From contig DASTKH010000027.1 in the NCBI GenBank assembly GCA_035716025.1, forward strand, positions 1 through 34,114: 34,114 nt of DNA, in the 5' to 3' direction. The stretch is from JADGHE01 sp035716025. GTDB taxonomy: Bacteria > Pseudomonadota > Alphaproteobacteria > Rhizobiales > Xanthobacteraceae. Below, in pieces: positions 16,699 through 24,954 of the stretch; the stretch's first letter is position 1; each line of letters starts with the position of its first letter. The notes beneath the pieces are model-generated. The model was not told the origin of the DNA, ran no database searches, and saw nothing but the letters and a program-made list of their open reading frames with translations. The position numbers and the translations under genes are program-made.

Positions 16699-16759
16699 CC
16701 AGACTGTCCGAGCGAAGCGGGCGCGTTCTGGGCTTGCGGGCGGGCACACCCGCCCGCCG

Positions 16760-17464
16760 TCACCCGCCGCGGGAACGCGCCATGTCCTGCATGATCTCGA
16801 TCTGAAGCTGCTGGATTTCCGCGAGCCGCTGCCACTGCCGCGAAATCAGGTGGTCAATCTTTTCGTGGAGGTGCCGGATCTCGAGCTCTGCCTTGAGGTT
16901 GACGCGGTAGTCGTTCTGCGAGCGCAGGCGGTCCTTGGCCTCCTGCCTCTTCTGGCTCATCATGATCACCGGCGCCTGCAGCGCGGCGAGGCAGGAAAGC
17001 ACGAGATTGAGCAAGATGAACGGATAGGGATCGAAACGCGTGGGCTCGGGCAGCGTCGCGTTGACGGCGGCCCACAGCAGCAGGGCAGCCAGGAACAGCA
17101 GAATGAAGCTCCAACTGCCTCCGAACGAAGCGAACCGGTCGGCCAGGCGCTCGCCGAACGTGCGGCTGCCCTCGAACTCAGCGGCGGTGTTCTCGGCCAT
17201 CGTCTCATGCGTCGCCATGCTGACGGCGACCTGGCGGTCGAGATCGGAGAGTTCGCCCTTCTCGGCCTTCAGCAGTGACTCGACATGGCGCGCCCGATAG
17301 CGCGCAAGCGCCGCCCGGCTGATGAGCGCGGCAGGATCAAGCTGCGGGTAATCAGTCCGGATTTCGGCCTCGATCCCGCTGCTGACGGTGTCGAGCGGGA
17401 CGAGCTCGTCTCGCGGAAGTTCCCGGCCGGAGATGGCGCAGCGAAGCCGTTCCTTCCTGGTCAT
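16760..17464 (-). CDS. DUF1003 family membrane protein
   Basis: 234-residue protein. The DUF1003 core is clear: FGGSWSFILLF (114-124), DPYPFILLNLVLSCLAALQAP (145-165) and IMMSQKRQEAKDR (167-179). Two membrane helices (about 117-136 and 147-168) are flanked by a cytoplasmic N-terminal region (CAISGRELPRDELVPLD) and a long C-terminal coiled coil (about 172-230). The start ATG follows AAGGAG. No biochemical function is established. A FixK-type box lies 102.5 bases upstream (centre), shared with the divergent cytochrome c gene. Confidence 0.92.
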   Translation of the reverse strand: MTRKERLRCAISGRELPRDELVPLDTVSSGIEAEIRTDYPQLDPAALISRAALARYRARHVESLLKAEKGELSDLDRQVAVSMATHETMAENTAAEFEGSRTFGERLADRFASFGGSWSFILLFLAALLLWAAVNATLPEPTRFDPYPFILLNLVLSCLAALQAPVIMMSQKRQEAKDRLRSQNDYRVNLKAELEIRHLHEKIDHLISRQWQRLAEIQQLQIEIMQDMARSRGG

Positions 17465-17559
17465 CGGCGCGCTCCTTCACAAACGGCGTCGGACGTCGGG
17501 GCAGGCGCCGGGCGCCGTCTGACGACCTGCTCTTTTCTCGCGCAATGGCCGCTTCACCT

Positions 17560-17573
17560 TTGACCTGAATCAA
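17560..17573. promoter_or_regulatory. FixK/FNR-type box between divergent DUF1003 and cytochrome c genes
   Basis: TTGAC-CTGA-ATCAA matches nine of ten arm positions of TTGAT-N4-ATCAA. The centre is 102.5 bases from the DUF1003 start and 89.5 from the cytochrome c start. A single symmetric box could serve either or both directions. Confidence 0.75.
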
Positions 17574-17655
17574 TGGCGGAACGGGCTATTGTTCCGCAAG
17601 AACCTGTGGTTGAGTGTTGATTCCGTGCGATCCGTTCCGGCCTGAGGCATTCGGC

Positions 17656-17973
17656 ATGAAATTTCTTCTGACCAGCGCCATTCTGCTGCTTGCGGTCGCC
17701 GAGGCGGCGGCGCAGACGGCGGGCCCCGCTGCGCAGCGCGGCCAGAAATTCGCGCAGGCGCACTGTGCGCGGTGTCATTCGATCGACAAAGTGAGCCCGA
17801 GTCCGCTGTCGATCGCGCCGCCGTTTCGGGCGTTGCACACGCGTTATCCGGTCGAAACGCTCGAGGAATCTCTCGCCGAGGGCATCGTGACGGGTCATCC
17901 GACGATGCCCGAGTTCCGCCTTCCGCCGGACCAGATCAATGATCTGATCGCGTTCCTGAAGACGCTGGAATAG
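17656..17973 (+). CDS. Small periplasmic c-type cytochrome
   Basis: 105 residues: a Sec signal peptide (MKFLLTSAILLLAVAEAAAQ, cleavage near 20) and one heme-binding CARCH motif (37-41). Met84 in HPTMPEF is the likely axial ligand. The C-terminal helix DQINDLIAFLKTLE is typical of class I cytochromes c. The start ATG at 17656 opens the signal peptide; the frame extends upstream to a TTG at 17614 but without a plausible leader. A FixK-type box lies upstream, so it may be an electron carrier used under low oxygen. The partner oxidase or reductase is not in the window. Confidence 0.92.
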   Translation: MKFLLTSAILLLAVAEAAAQTAGPAAQRGQKFAQAHCARCHSIDKVSPSPLSIAPPFRALHTRYPVETLEESLAEGIVTGHPTMPEFRLPPDQINDLIAFLKTLE

Positions 17974-17982
17974 GCCGGCGGG

Positions 17983-18399
17983 TCAGTGGTCCTTCTCCGT
18001 GTCCGGCTTCTCGGTCCGGGCCAGCGCTGCGCGAATGGCTTCGGCAAGCGAATCGCCGAACAGGGGCTTTTCCACGACGGTGATGCCGGCCTGCGCGGCG
18101 CGCCGCCGCACCGCCTCGGGCGGCGAACCGGTGATCAGGATCGCCGGCAGCGTCACGCCTCGCTCGCGTAAGCGAGCGACGAGGTCGAGTCCGTTCATGT
18201 CCGGCATCTTGTAGTCGACGACCATGCAGCCGTGCCGAGGCACCTCCTTCTCGGCGAGCAGGTCGGCCGCACAGGTGTAGGTCTGGACGGCATAGTTCTC
18301 GATTTGAAGGGAAAAACTCAGCGCCGCGCACAGGGCCGAGTCGTCGTCGACGACGAGCACGGCCGGAGGCGGAGACGGGATCTGGGAATTTGGCGACAT
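17983..18399 (-). CDS. Receiver-only response regulator (CheY-like)
   Basis: 138 residues, a single receiver domain: acidic pocket VVDDD (16-20), phospho-acceptor Asp62 (MVVDYKMPD), Thr90 (LITGS) and Lys111 (VVEKP). There is no output domain, so it acts by protein interaction or as a phosphate sink. Start choices are ATG 18399 or ATG 18414; neither has a ribosome-binding site. It lies directly after fixLJ with a FixK-type box in between, the arrangement expected of a FixK-dependent receiver such as Bradyrhizobium FrrA (recalled analogy). Feedback on FixLJ is possible but unproven. Stops nine bases from the convergent cytochrome gene. Confidence 0.9.
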   Translation of the reverse strand: MSPNSQIPSPPPAVLVVDDDSALCAALSFSLQIENYAVQTYTCAADLLAEKEVPRHGCMVVDYKMPDMNGLDLVARLRERGVTLPAILITGSPPEAVRRRAAQAGITVVEKPLFGDSLAEAIRAALARTEKPDTEKDH

Positions 18400-18432
18400 G
18401 AAACAAATTCGCATGAATTGGAAGAAATGAAA

Positions 18433-18446
18433 TTGATGTGCCTCAA
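18433..18446. promoter_or_regulatory. FixK/FNR-type box upstream of the receiver-only regulator
   Basis: TTGAT-GTGC-CTCAA, nine of ten arm positions. It sits two bases beyond the fixJ stop. Its centre is only 40.5 bases from ATG 18399, so a class II start site would fall essentially at that ATG. Confidence 0.7.
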
Positions 18447-18448
18447 CC

Positions 18449-19075
18449 CTAATCCGCCTGCTCGCCGATTATGCCGGCGGACAGCGCCATCCGGACCAGC
18501 TGGGAGAGACTGTCGGCCTGCATCTTCGACATCACGTTCGCACGATAGATTTCGACGGTCCGGGGGCTGATCCCGAGATCGTGGGCGATCACCTTGTTGG
18601 GCGATCCCGCAACCAGCCCCTCAAGCACCTGTCTCTCGCGCACGGAGAGCGATGCAAGTCGCTCAAGCAGGACGGCGCGCGCGGCGTCCTCGTGCTCCGA
18701 TCGTTCCTGGGCCGAAAGCGCGTTTCGCACCGCGGCAAGAAGAATGTCGTCGTCGAATGGCTTCTCCAGGAAGTCGGTCGCGCCGATTTTCATCGCCTCG
18801 ACGGCCATGGAGATTTCTCCGTGGCCGGTAATGACGATGACGGGAACGCGAACGCCTGCGGAACGCAGCCGCCGCAGGAGCTCGAGCCCGTCGATTCCCG
18901 GCATACGCACGTCGGTGACGACGCAGCCCGCCTTGACCTGCGGCAATGCCTGCAGGAACTGCATGGCCGATTCGTAGGTCGAGACCTCGATCCCGGCGCT
19001 GCGCAGGAGGAACTCGAGCGATTCGCGCGCCGCCTCGTCGTCGTCAATCACGTGCACGATGCGATCATGAACCAT
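18449..19075 (-). CDS. fixJ: Response regulator FixJ
   Basis: 208-residue two-domain transcription factor. The receiver domain has DDD (11-13), phospho-acceptor Asp55 (VVTDVRMPG), ITGHGE (Thr84 region) and EKPF (Lys105 region). The output domain is a LuxR/NarL-type helix-turn-helix (LSVRERQVLEGLVAG, NKVIAHDLGISPRTVEIYRA). Length and sequence match FixJ of rhizobia. It overlaps fixL by 11 bases and has GAGGAAG seven bases before the ATG, so the two are translated together. Phosphorylated by FixL at low oxygen, FixJ is known to activate fixK; the fixK gene is divergent just beyond fixL. Confidence 0.95.
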   Translation of the reverse strand: MVHDRIVHVIDDDEAARESLEFLLRSAGIEVSTYESAMQFLQALPQVKAGCVVTDVRMPGIDGLELLRRLRSAGVRVPVIVITGHGEISMAVEAMKIGATDFLEKPFDDDILLAAVRNALSAQERSEHEDAARAVLLERLASLSVRERQVLEGLVAGSPNKVIAHDLGISPRTVEIYRANVMSKMQADSLSQLVRMALSAGIIGEQAD

Positions 19076-20582
19076 CGCTGACTTCCTCGCTCTTCACCCC
19101 GGGCATCGTCATTCGAAAAATAGTCCCTCCCTCGGGGTTGGGCTCGACCCAGATGCGGCCGCCATGCGCCTCGACGATGGTCCGGGAAATCGACAGGCCG
19201 ACGCCCATGCCTTGCAGTTTGGTCGTTACGAACGGCCGAAACAACTCCGGGGCGATTTCCTCGGCAATCCCCGGCCCGGTGTCGATAACGCTCATCAACA
19301 CCATGCCGTCGCCCGCATTGGCGGCCGTGACGGTGAGCTCGCGCCGGGGCGCGTTTTCCATAGCCTCTAAGGCGTTTCGCAAGAGGTTCAAGAGCACCTG
19401 CTGGATCTGGACCTTGTCGACGAGGACGAAATCCACGTCCGGATCGATCCTCAGGCGAACCCGCACGCCCTGCTCCTTGGCGCCAACCAGGGCGAGCGCG
19501 TTCGCCTCCTCGATGAGCTTTGCGACGCTCTCCACCCGTCGCTCGCTTTCGCCGCGGGAAACGAAGCCGCGCAGACGGCGGATGATTTCTCCCGCCCGCA
19601 ACGCCTGGTCGCCTGCCTTGTCGAGCGCCTCCGCCACCATTCGGGTCCTGGGGTCCGCGCTCGACTCCAGGATGCGGCGCGAGCCTTTGAGATAATTGGC
19701 GATCGCGGAAAGCGGCTGATTGAGTTCGTGCGCGAGCGTGGAGGCCATCTCGCCGAGCGCCGAAAGGCGCGAGATGTGCACCAGCTCGGCTTGCAACTCT
19801 TGGAGCCGCGCTTCCGTCCGCTGCCGCTCCGTCAGGTCGCGCATGAAGCCGGTGAAGAACCGCCGATTCCCCGAATGCACCTCGCCGACGGCAAGCTCCA
19901 TCGGAAAGGTGGAGCCGTCCTTGCGCTCTCCGACGACAACGCGGCCGATGCCAATGATCCGCCGCTCTCCAGTCGAGAGGTAGCGCTTGATATAGGCGTC
20001 ATGGGCTTCGCGGTGTGGCGAAGGCATCAGGATTTTGACGTTCTGGCCGAGGGCCTCGCGTGCCGAGTAGCCGAACAGGCGCTCCGCGGCCGCGCTGAAC
20101 GAAGTCATGATGCCGGCTTCGTCGATGACCACCATGGCGTCCGGCACGGTGGCGAGGATCGACTGGAGGTGGGCCTCTCGCGCCAGAAGATCCTGCGTCG
20201 TTTTGTCGACCCGCAGCCGCGCGCGGCGGAGGACTTCGCCGCCCCAGGCCACTCCGGTCGCGGTAAAGGCGAAAATGACGCTGCTCCAGAACAGCGAGTA
20301 CGAGCCGTCGGGCGCCTCCGAGAAGTGCACCGCGCTCGCAAGGCCGAGTGCGCCGGCAAGCAGGCCGGGACCGAGCCCGCCGACGGCGGACGCAACGAGA
20401 ATCGCCGGAACGAAGAGCACGAACGGTGCCTGCGGCCCGAGCAGCGGATCGAGAACTTCGCGCAAAGCGAAGGCTACGGCGCTGGCGAGAAGCGCCACCC
20501 CATAGTCTCTCGCGAGCCGGCGCGGGGTGCGGCCAGGGATTGCCGGAAGACGCTCCGGGGTTGTGGGAAGAGGCATGGTCAT
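19065..20582 (-). CDS. fixL: Oxygen-sensing heme-PAS histidine kinase FixL
   Basis: 505 residues. N-terminal membrane helices (about 26-115) anchor the protein. The heme-PAS domain (about 137-255) has His194 in REAHDAYIKRYL as proximal heme ligand and Arg214 in IIGIGRVV, the arginine that gates oxygen signalling. The phospho-accepting His285 lies in LAHELNQPL. The catalytic domain has the N box (LLNLLRNALEAM), DTGPGIAEE and GMGVGLSIS. Spacings His194-Arg214 (20) and His194-His285 (91) equal those I recall for Bradyrhizobium FixL (His200, Arg220, His291). Low oxygen releases kinase activity toward FixJ. The start is at ATG 20582 or 20576; neither has a strong ribosome-binding site. Confidence 0.95.
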   Translation of the reverse strand: MTMPLPTTPERLPAIPGRTPRRLARDYGVALLASAVAFALREVLDPLLGPQAPFVLFVPAILVASAVGGLGPGLLAGALGLASAVHFSEAPDGSYSLFWSSVIFAFTATGVAWGGEVLRRARLRVDKTTQDLLAREAHLQSILATVPDAMVVIDEAGIMTSFSAAAERLFGYSAREALGQNVKILMPSPHREAHDAYIKRYLSTGERRIIGIGRVVVGERKDGSTFPMELAVGEVHSGNRRFFTGFMRDLTERQRTEARLQELQAELVHISRLSALGEMASTLAHELNQPLSAIANYLKGSRRILESSADPRTRMVAEALDKAGDQALRAGEIIRRLRGFVSRGESERRVESVAKLIEEANALALVGAKEQGVRVRLRIDPDVDFVLVDKVQIQQVLLNLLRNALEAMENAPRRELTVTAANAGDGMVLMSVIDTGPGIAEEIAPELFRPFVTTKLQGMGVGLSISRTIVEAHGGRIWVEPNPEGGTIFRMTMPGVKSEEVSDGS

Positions 20583-20655
20583 GGCTGTCGGCGCATGAGA
20601 AACGCCCTTTTGGCATGGGAGGCCGCGGGCTGACCTCCGGTAAAACCCTTAGGGA

Positions 20656-20672
20656 CGATATCGGAATTTTCC
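20656..20672. promoter_or_regulatory. Symmetric elements in the fixL-fixK divergent promoter, candidate FixJ site
   Basis: The 142-base gap between fixL and fixK holds CGATATCG (20656-20663) overlapping GGAA-TT-TTCC (20663-20672), about 55 bases before the fixK ATG. The A/T-rich AATTTTCCC core resembles known FixJ-activated fixK promoters as I remember them. No FixK-type box is present, so classical autoregulation of fixK is not indicated. Weak evidence. Confidence 0.3.
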
Positions 20673-20724
20673 CGGGCGATGAAACGCAGGAGTCTGGCTC
20701 CCAGAGACAGCGGGAGTCACGAAT

Positions 20725-21426
20725 ATGCTGAAGCAAGCAAATCTTGCCGCCCCAATCGGCGACCGATTGTCGGTCCGCTCTGTTCCGCACCCGTTCCCGC
20801 AGGCAGTCGGGACGGCCCATGATCCCATTTTCGGCAGAGCCGAACTGGCGGCGATCACCCTGCCGTACGACCGCAATGCGGAAATTTTCGGAGAGGACGA
20901 GCCCGCCGTGTATCTCTATCGCGTCGTCAGCGGCGCGGTCCGCACCTATCGCCTCCTGAGTGACGGGCGGCGGCAAATCTGCGGTTTCCATATGGCCGGA
21001 GAAATTTTCGGTCTTGAAGCGGGCGAAACGCATTCCTGCTCGGCCGAGGCCATCGGCAGCACGGTGGTCCAGGCGGTGCGACGGGCGCCTGTGATCGCGC
21101 TCGCTGCACGCGATGGCGACGTTGCGCGTTATCTTTGGGCCGTCACGGCCCAGGAGCTGCAGCGCGCGCAGACGCACGCTCTTCTGCTCGTCAAGAGCGC
21201 TCAAGAGCGGGTTGCGGCGTTCCTGCTGCAAATGCGGCCGAACAACGGCAGCAACACCATCGAACTGCCGATGTCCCGCCAGGACATCGCCGATTATCTC
21301 GGACTCACGATCGAGACGGTCTCGCGCACCTTCACGCAGCTCGAAGGGGACGCGAAGATCGAATTGCCTGCAACGCGGCGAATTGTGTTGCGTGATCGCC
21401 GCGGCCTCCAGGAACTCAATTCCTGA
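20725..21426 (+). CDS. fixK: Crp/Fnr-family transcriptional regulator FixK
   Basis: 233 residues. The N-terminal cyclic-nucleotide-binding-like beta roll (about 45-130: YRVVSGAVRTYRLLSDGRR, FHMAGEIFGLEAG) lacks the FNR cysteine cluster. The long dimer helix (about 140-170) follows, then the helix-turn-helix MSRQDIADYLGLTIETVSRT (183-202). Glu197 and Arg201 of the recognition helix are the residues that read TTGA half-sites. The position equivalent to the redox-sensitive Cys183 of Bradyrhizobium FixK2 is Ser184 here. The start ATG has GGGAG eight bases upstream. It is divergent from fixLJ. It is the likely activator at the six boxes in this window. Confidence 0.95.
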   Translation: MLKQANLAAPIGDRLSVRSVPHPFPQAVGTAHDPIFGRAELAAITLPYDRNAEIFGEDEPAVYLYRVVSGAVRTYRLLSDGRRQICGFHMAGEIFGLEAGETHSCSAEAIGSTVVQAVRRAPVIALAARDGDVARYLWAVTAQELQRAQTHALLLVKSAQERVAAFLLQMRPNNGSNTIELPMSRQDIADYLGLTIETVSRTFTQLEGDAKIELPATRRIVLRDRRGLQELNS

Positions 21427-21451
21427 GGGGGAATCCGGCAGGTCGAACCGG

Positions 21452-21494
21452 CGGCGGCTCTGGGCCATAATGGACGGAGCCGCCGGGCGGTTTT
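21452..21494 (+). terminator. Possible terminator after fixK
   Basis: CGGCGGCTC (21452-21460) and GAGCCGCCG (21477-21485) form a nine-base stem with a 16-base loop, followed by GGCGG and TTTT. The loop is long and five G/C bases separate the stem from the T-tract, so it may be partial, allowing some read-through to the ligase gene. Confidence 0.4.
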
Positions 21495-21520
21495 CACGGG
21501 CGGCCTGACACGGAAGCGAC

Positions 21521-24232
21521 GTGAGCATCTACGGCCTCGACAAGATCTTTGCGCCGCGCTCGATCGCGCTCGTCGGGGCGAGTGCGAGGGAGGGCTCGCT
21601 CGGGCGCGCCGTTCTCCGCAACGTGCGTGAGGCCGGCTTCGCCGGCTCGGTCACGTTGGTCAATCCGAAATATCGCGAGATCGACGGGCTGCCCTGTGTG
21701 CCGCGGCTCGAGGATGCCGCCGACAAGCCCGACCTCGTCGTCGTCGCGACCCCTCCCGCTACGGTTCCTTCGATCGTCGAAGCATCCGGCCGCGTGGGGG
21801 CGGCCGGCGCCGTGGTCATCACCGCGGGACTCGGCCGGGGACCGGGTTCGCATGCCGAAGCGGCGTGCCGGCTGGCCCGCAAGGCCGGGCTGCGCCTCAT
21901 CGGTCCGAACTGCCTCGGCCTCATTGCCCCGGGCGCCAAGCTCAATGCGAGCTTTGCCAATCGCAACGCCGTCGCGGGCGACCTCGCCTTCATTTCGCAA
22001 TCCGGCGCCCTCGAGGCGGGGCTCGTCGAATGGGCCGCGCAGCGTCGCGTCGGCTTTTCCGCGCTCGTGTCGCTCGGGGACCAGGTGGACGTGGATTTCG
22101 CCGACTGTCTTGATTTCTTCGCGGCCGACCGCGGTACGCGCGCCATCCTGCTCTATATCGAGTCGGTGACGAACGCGGCGAAGTTCATGTCGGCGGCGCG
22201 GGCGGCCGCGCGCGCGAAACCGGTCGTCGTCATCAAGTCCGGGAGGCATAGCCCCGGTGCGCGGGCGGCGGCCACGCATACGGGGGCTCTCGCGGGTTCC
22301 GATTCGGTGTACGAGGCCGCCTTTCGCCGGGCCGGCCTGTTGCGCGTCTTCGATCTCGACGAATTGTTCGCGGCCGCCGAGACGCTCGGCCGGCACACGC
22401 CCTACCGCGGCAAGCGCCTTGCGGTGCTCACCAATGGCGGTGGACTTGGCGTGCTCGCGGTCGATCGGCTGATCGATCTCGGCGGCGCGCTCGCAACGCT
22501 TTCGCCCGCGACCCTCGATGCGCTCGACCGCGCGATGCCGCCGACCTGGTCGCGGGCCAATCCCGTGGACATCGTCGGTGATGCCGATGCGGCGCGCTAC
22601 GCGGCCGCTCTCGCGGCGCTGCTCGCCGACCCCGAAAACGATGCGGTGCTCGTTCTCAACGTGCCGACGGCGCTGGCATCGGCCTCTGCCGCCGCCGAAG
22701 CGGTCGCCAAGGTCGTGCAGGCGGATCGCGAGCGCGCGGTCCGGCCGAAGCCGGTATTCGCCGTCTGGCTGGGGGAGGACGAAACCTCGCGCCGCGCGTT
22801 CGAAAGTCTCGGCATTCCCCATTATGCGACCGAGGCCGACGCCATCGGCGGTTTCAGCCATCTCGTCCGCTATCGCGAAGCCCAGGATCTCCTGATGGAG
22901 ACGCCTGACAGCCTGCCGCATGATTTCGTGCCGGATGTGTCGGCGGCGCGCGCCATCGTGGCCGATGCGCTTCGCGAAAACCGCGAGTGGATCGATCCGC
23001 TCGGCGTGAACAGGCTGCTTGCCGCCTATGACATTCCGGTCGCCCCGATCGTGCTCGCCGAGACCGCCGAGGCGGCGGCCGCTGCCGCGCGACCCATTCT
23101 CGCAGAGGGCGGCACCGTGGCGGTGAAGATCCTCTCGCCCGATATCGTGCACAAGTCCGATGTTGGCGGCGTCCGGCTCGATCTCGCCAATGAGCAGGCG
23201 GTGCATCGGGCTGCCGCGGATATTTTGCGGCAGGCGGCCGAGCTTCGGCCGGATGCGCGCATCGCCGGCGTCATGGTCCAAGCCATGGTGCGGCGTCCCA
23301 AAGCACGCGAGCTCATCGCCGGCATCGCCGACGATCCGACTTTCGGGCCCGTCATCGTGTTCGGCCGCGGCGGGACTGCCGTCGAGGTCATCAACGACAA
23401 GGCCCTGGCGCTTCCGCCGCTCGATCTCAAGCTCGCCGAGACCCTGATCGCCCGCACCCGCGTCTCCCGCATCCTCAAGGCCTATCGCAATGTGCCGGCG
23501 GCCGAAGAGCGTGCGGTGCGGCTCGTCCTCGTGAAGCTGTCTCAGCTCGCCGTCGACGTGCCGGAAATCCGCGAACTCGATATCAATCCGCTGCTCGCCG
23601 ACCAGGACGGGGTCATCGCGGTCGATGCGCGTGTGCGCATCGCGCCGCTTATGGGAGAACGGCACGGCGCCGGCCATCCGCGCTTTGCGCTTCGGCCCTA
23701 CCCGAAGGAATGGGAGCGGACGGCTTGGACGAAAGACAATCGCCGCCTTCTCATCCGGCCGGTCCGGCCTGAGGACGAAGGCCTGTTCGTCGAATTTCTG
23801 AAACATGTGAGCGCGGCGGATCTGCGTCTGCGTTTCTTCGCGCCGATCCGCGAATTCAGCCACGCGTTTTTGGCGCGGCTCGTGCAGATCGACTATGCGC
23901 GCGCGATCGCCTTCGTGGCACTCGATGCGGAAACCGGCGCCATGGTCGGCGTGGTGCGACTGCATGCCGACGCCAATCACGAAACCGGCGAATATGCGAT
24001 TCTCGTGCGCTCGGACATGAAAGGGCTCGGCATCGGCTGGGAGTTGATGCGTCTCATGATCGAATGGGCGCAGGCCGACGGGCTGCGGACCGTCGAGGGG
24101 CAGGTGTTGGCGGAAAACACCGTCATGCTCCAGATGTGCGCCGCGCTCGGTTTCGACATTCGAAACGAGTTGCAGGAAGCGGACATCAAGCGCGTGCGGC
24201 TCGCGATTGCGCGGCCGCACGCCGGGCCTTAA
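21521..24232 (+). CDS. ADP-forming acyl/acetyl-CoA ligase fused to GNAT acetyltransferase (Pat-like)
   Basis: 903 residues, GTG start with GGAAG upstream. Domain order: CoA-binding Rossmann domain (1-130, with IALVGASAREGSLG), ligase flavodoxin-like domains (about 150-450), ATP-grasp domain (about 475-715, with GGTVAVKILSPDIVHKSDVG), and a C-terminal GNAT domain (about 735-900, acetyl-CoA loop DMKGLGIG). His253 in THTGALAGS is the phospho-histidine of active ADP-forming ligases. This architecture matches the Pat/PatZ protein lysine acetyltransferases, which acetylate and switch off acetyl-CoA synthetase. Here the ligase His is retained, so both activities are possible. No FixK box lies directly upstream. 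The quinone-reductase gene follows after 39 bases. Confidence 0.92.
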   Translation: MSIYGLDKIFAPRSIALVGASAREGSLGRAVLRNVREAGFAGSVTLVNPKYREIDGLPCVPRLEDAADKPDLVVVATPPATVPSIVEASGRVGAAGAVVITAGLGRGPGSHAEAACRLARKAGLRLIGPNCLGLIAPGAKLNASFANRNAVAGDLAFISQSGALEAGLVEWAAQRRVGFSALVSLGDQVDVDFADCLDFFAADRGTRAILLYIESVTNAAKFMSAARAAARAKPVVVIKSGRHSPGARAAATHTGALAGSDSVYEAAFRRAGLLRVFDLDELFAAAETLGRHTPYRGKRLAVLTNGGGLGVLAVDRLIDLGGALATLSPATLDALDRAMPPTWSRANPVDIVGDADAARYAAALAALLADPENDAVLVLNVPTALASASAAAEAVAKVVQADRERAVRPKPVFAVWLGEDETSRRAFESLGIPHYATEADAIGGFSHLVRYREAQDLLMETPDSLPHDFVPDVSAARAIVADALRENREWIDPLGVNRLLAAYDIPVAPIVLAETAEAAAAAARPILAEGGTVAVKILSPDIVHKSDVGGVRLDLANEQAVHRAAADILRQAAELRPDARIAGVMVQAMVRRPKARELIAGIADDPTFGPVIVFGRGGTAVEVINDKALALPPLDLKLAETLIARTRVSRILKAYRNVPAAEERAVRLVLVKLSQLAVDVPEIRELDINPLLADQDGVIAVDARVRIAPLMGERHGAGHPRFALRPYPKEWERTAWTKDNRRLLIRPVRPEDEGLFVEFLKHVSAADLRLRFFAPIREFSHAFLARLVQIDYARAIAFVALDAETGAMVGVVRLHADANHETGEYAILVRSDMKGLGIGWELMRLMIEWAQADGLRTVEGQVLAENTVMLQMCAALGFDIRNELQEADIKRVRLAIARPHAGP

Positions 24233-24271
24233 CCGAGGGCCGGTCCCGGCCGTTGTCCGAAGAGGTCGAGC

Positions 24272-24853
24272 ATGGCGCGCATCACGCTGATCCAGGGGCA
24301 CCCCACGGCCGACGCGCGTCATTTCTGCCACGCCCTTGCCGATTCCTATCGCGAGGGGGCGCAGGCTGCGGGGCACGAGGTGCGCGACATCGAGGTCGCC
24401 CGCCTGGACTTTCCGGTTCTACGAGCGCGCTCCGATTGGGAAAGCGCACCGCCCACGCCCGATATCGCCGCCGCGCAGGAGGACCTCTCCTGGGCGGACC
24501 ACCTTGTCCTCGTCTATCCGCTCTGGCTCGGCACCATGCCGGCGCTCGTGAAGGCCTTTCTGGAGCAGGCCCTTCGACCGGGTTTCGCGGTTCCGGCGCG
24601 CTTCGACGAAAAGGGATTCCGCGGACGCCTGCAGGGCAAGTCGGCCCGCATCATCGTCACCATGGGCATGCCCGCCTGGGTTTACCGCTGGTACTTCCTG
24701 GCGCACGGGCTCAAGAGCTTGGAGCGGAGCATTCTCGGTATGGTGGGCGTGAGTTCCCGCCACACTCTGATCGGCTCGGTCGAGGCAGCGAGCGACGCGC
24801 GACGGCAAGGCTGGCTCGATTCGGTTCGCCGCCTGGGCGCCGCCGCAAACTGA
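24272..24853 (+). CDS. Flavodoxin-fold NAD(P)H:quinone oxidoreductase
   Basis: 193-residue FMN/FAD-dependent reductase of the Flavodoxin_2 (NQO1/MdaB/KefF) family. The N-terminal beta strand ITLIQGHP is followed by a Ser/Thr-poor phosphate loop (TADARHFC); DHLVLVYPLWLGTMPALVKAFLEQ (76-99) is the characteristic flavin-contacting segment, and later IIVTMGMPAWVYRWYF is conserved. Two-electron reduction of quinones or other electrophiles is the usual role. It follows the ligase/acetyltransferase gene and probably shares its transcript. Confidence 0.88.
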   Translation: MARITLIQGHPTADARHFCHALADSYREGAQAAGHEVRDIEVARLDFPVLRARSDWESAPPTPDIAAAQEDLSWADHLVLVYPLWLGTMPALVKAFLEQALRPGFAVPARFDEKGFRGRLQGKSARIIVTMGMPAWVYRWYFLAHGLKSLERSILGMVGVSSRHTLIGSVEAASDARRQGWLDSVRRLGAAAN

Positions 24854-24884
24854 TCAGCATGCGCTCAAGCTCGCGCGGACGATC

Positions 24885-24898
24885 TTGATCTGAATCAA
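24885..24898. promoter_or_regulatory. Perfect FixK/FNR-type box upstream of the universal stress protein gene
   Basis: TTGAT-CTGA-ATCAA matches all ten arm positions. The centre is 63.5 bases before the ATG at 24955, which would leave a leader of about 22 bases for a class II promoter. It is the best-conserved box in the window. Confidence 0.88.
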
Positions 24899-24954
24899 TG
24901 CCGCGACCGGGTCCGGCCGCCACGGTTCCTCCGGCAGGGAACCGGAGCGGAACG

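Noticed and set aside
21494..24376. 960-codon open frame on the minus strand, opposite the ligase/acetyltransferase gene
   Set aside because: Arg/Gly/His-rich translation with no recognisable domain; the plus strand encodes clear motifs throughout. This is a codon-bias shadow in GC-rich DNA.
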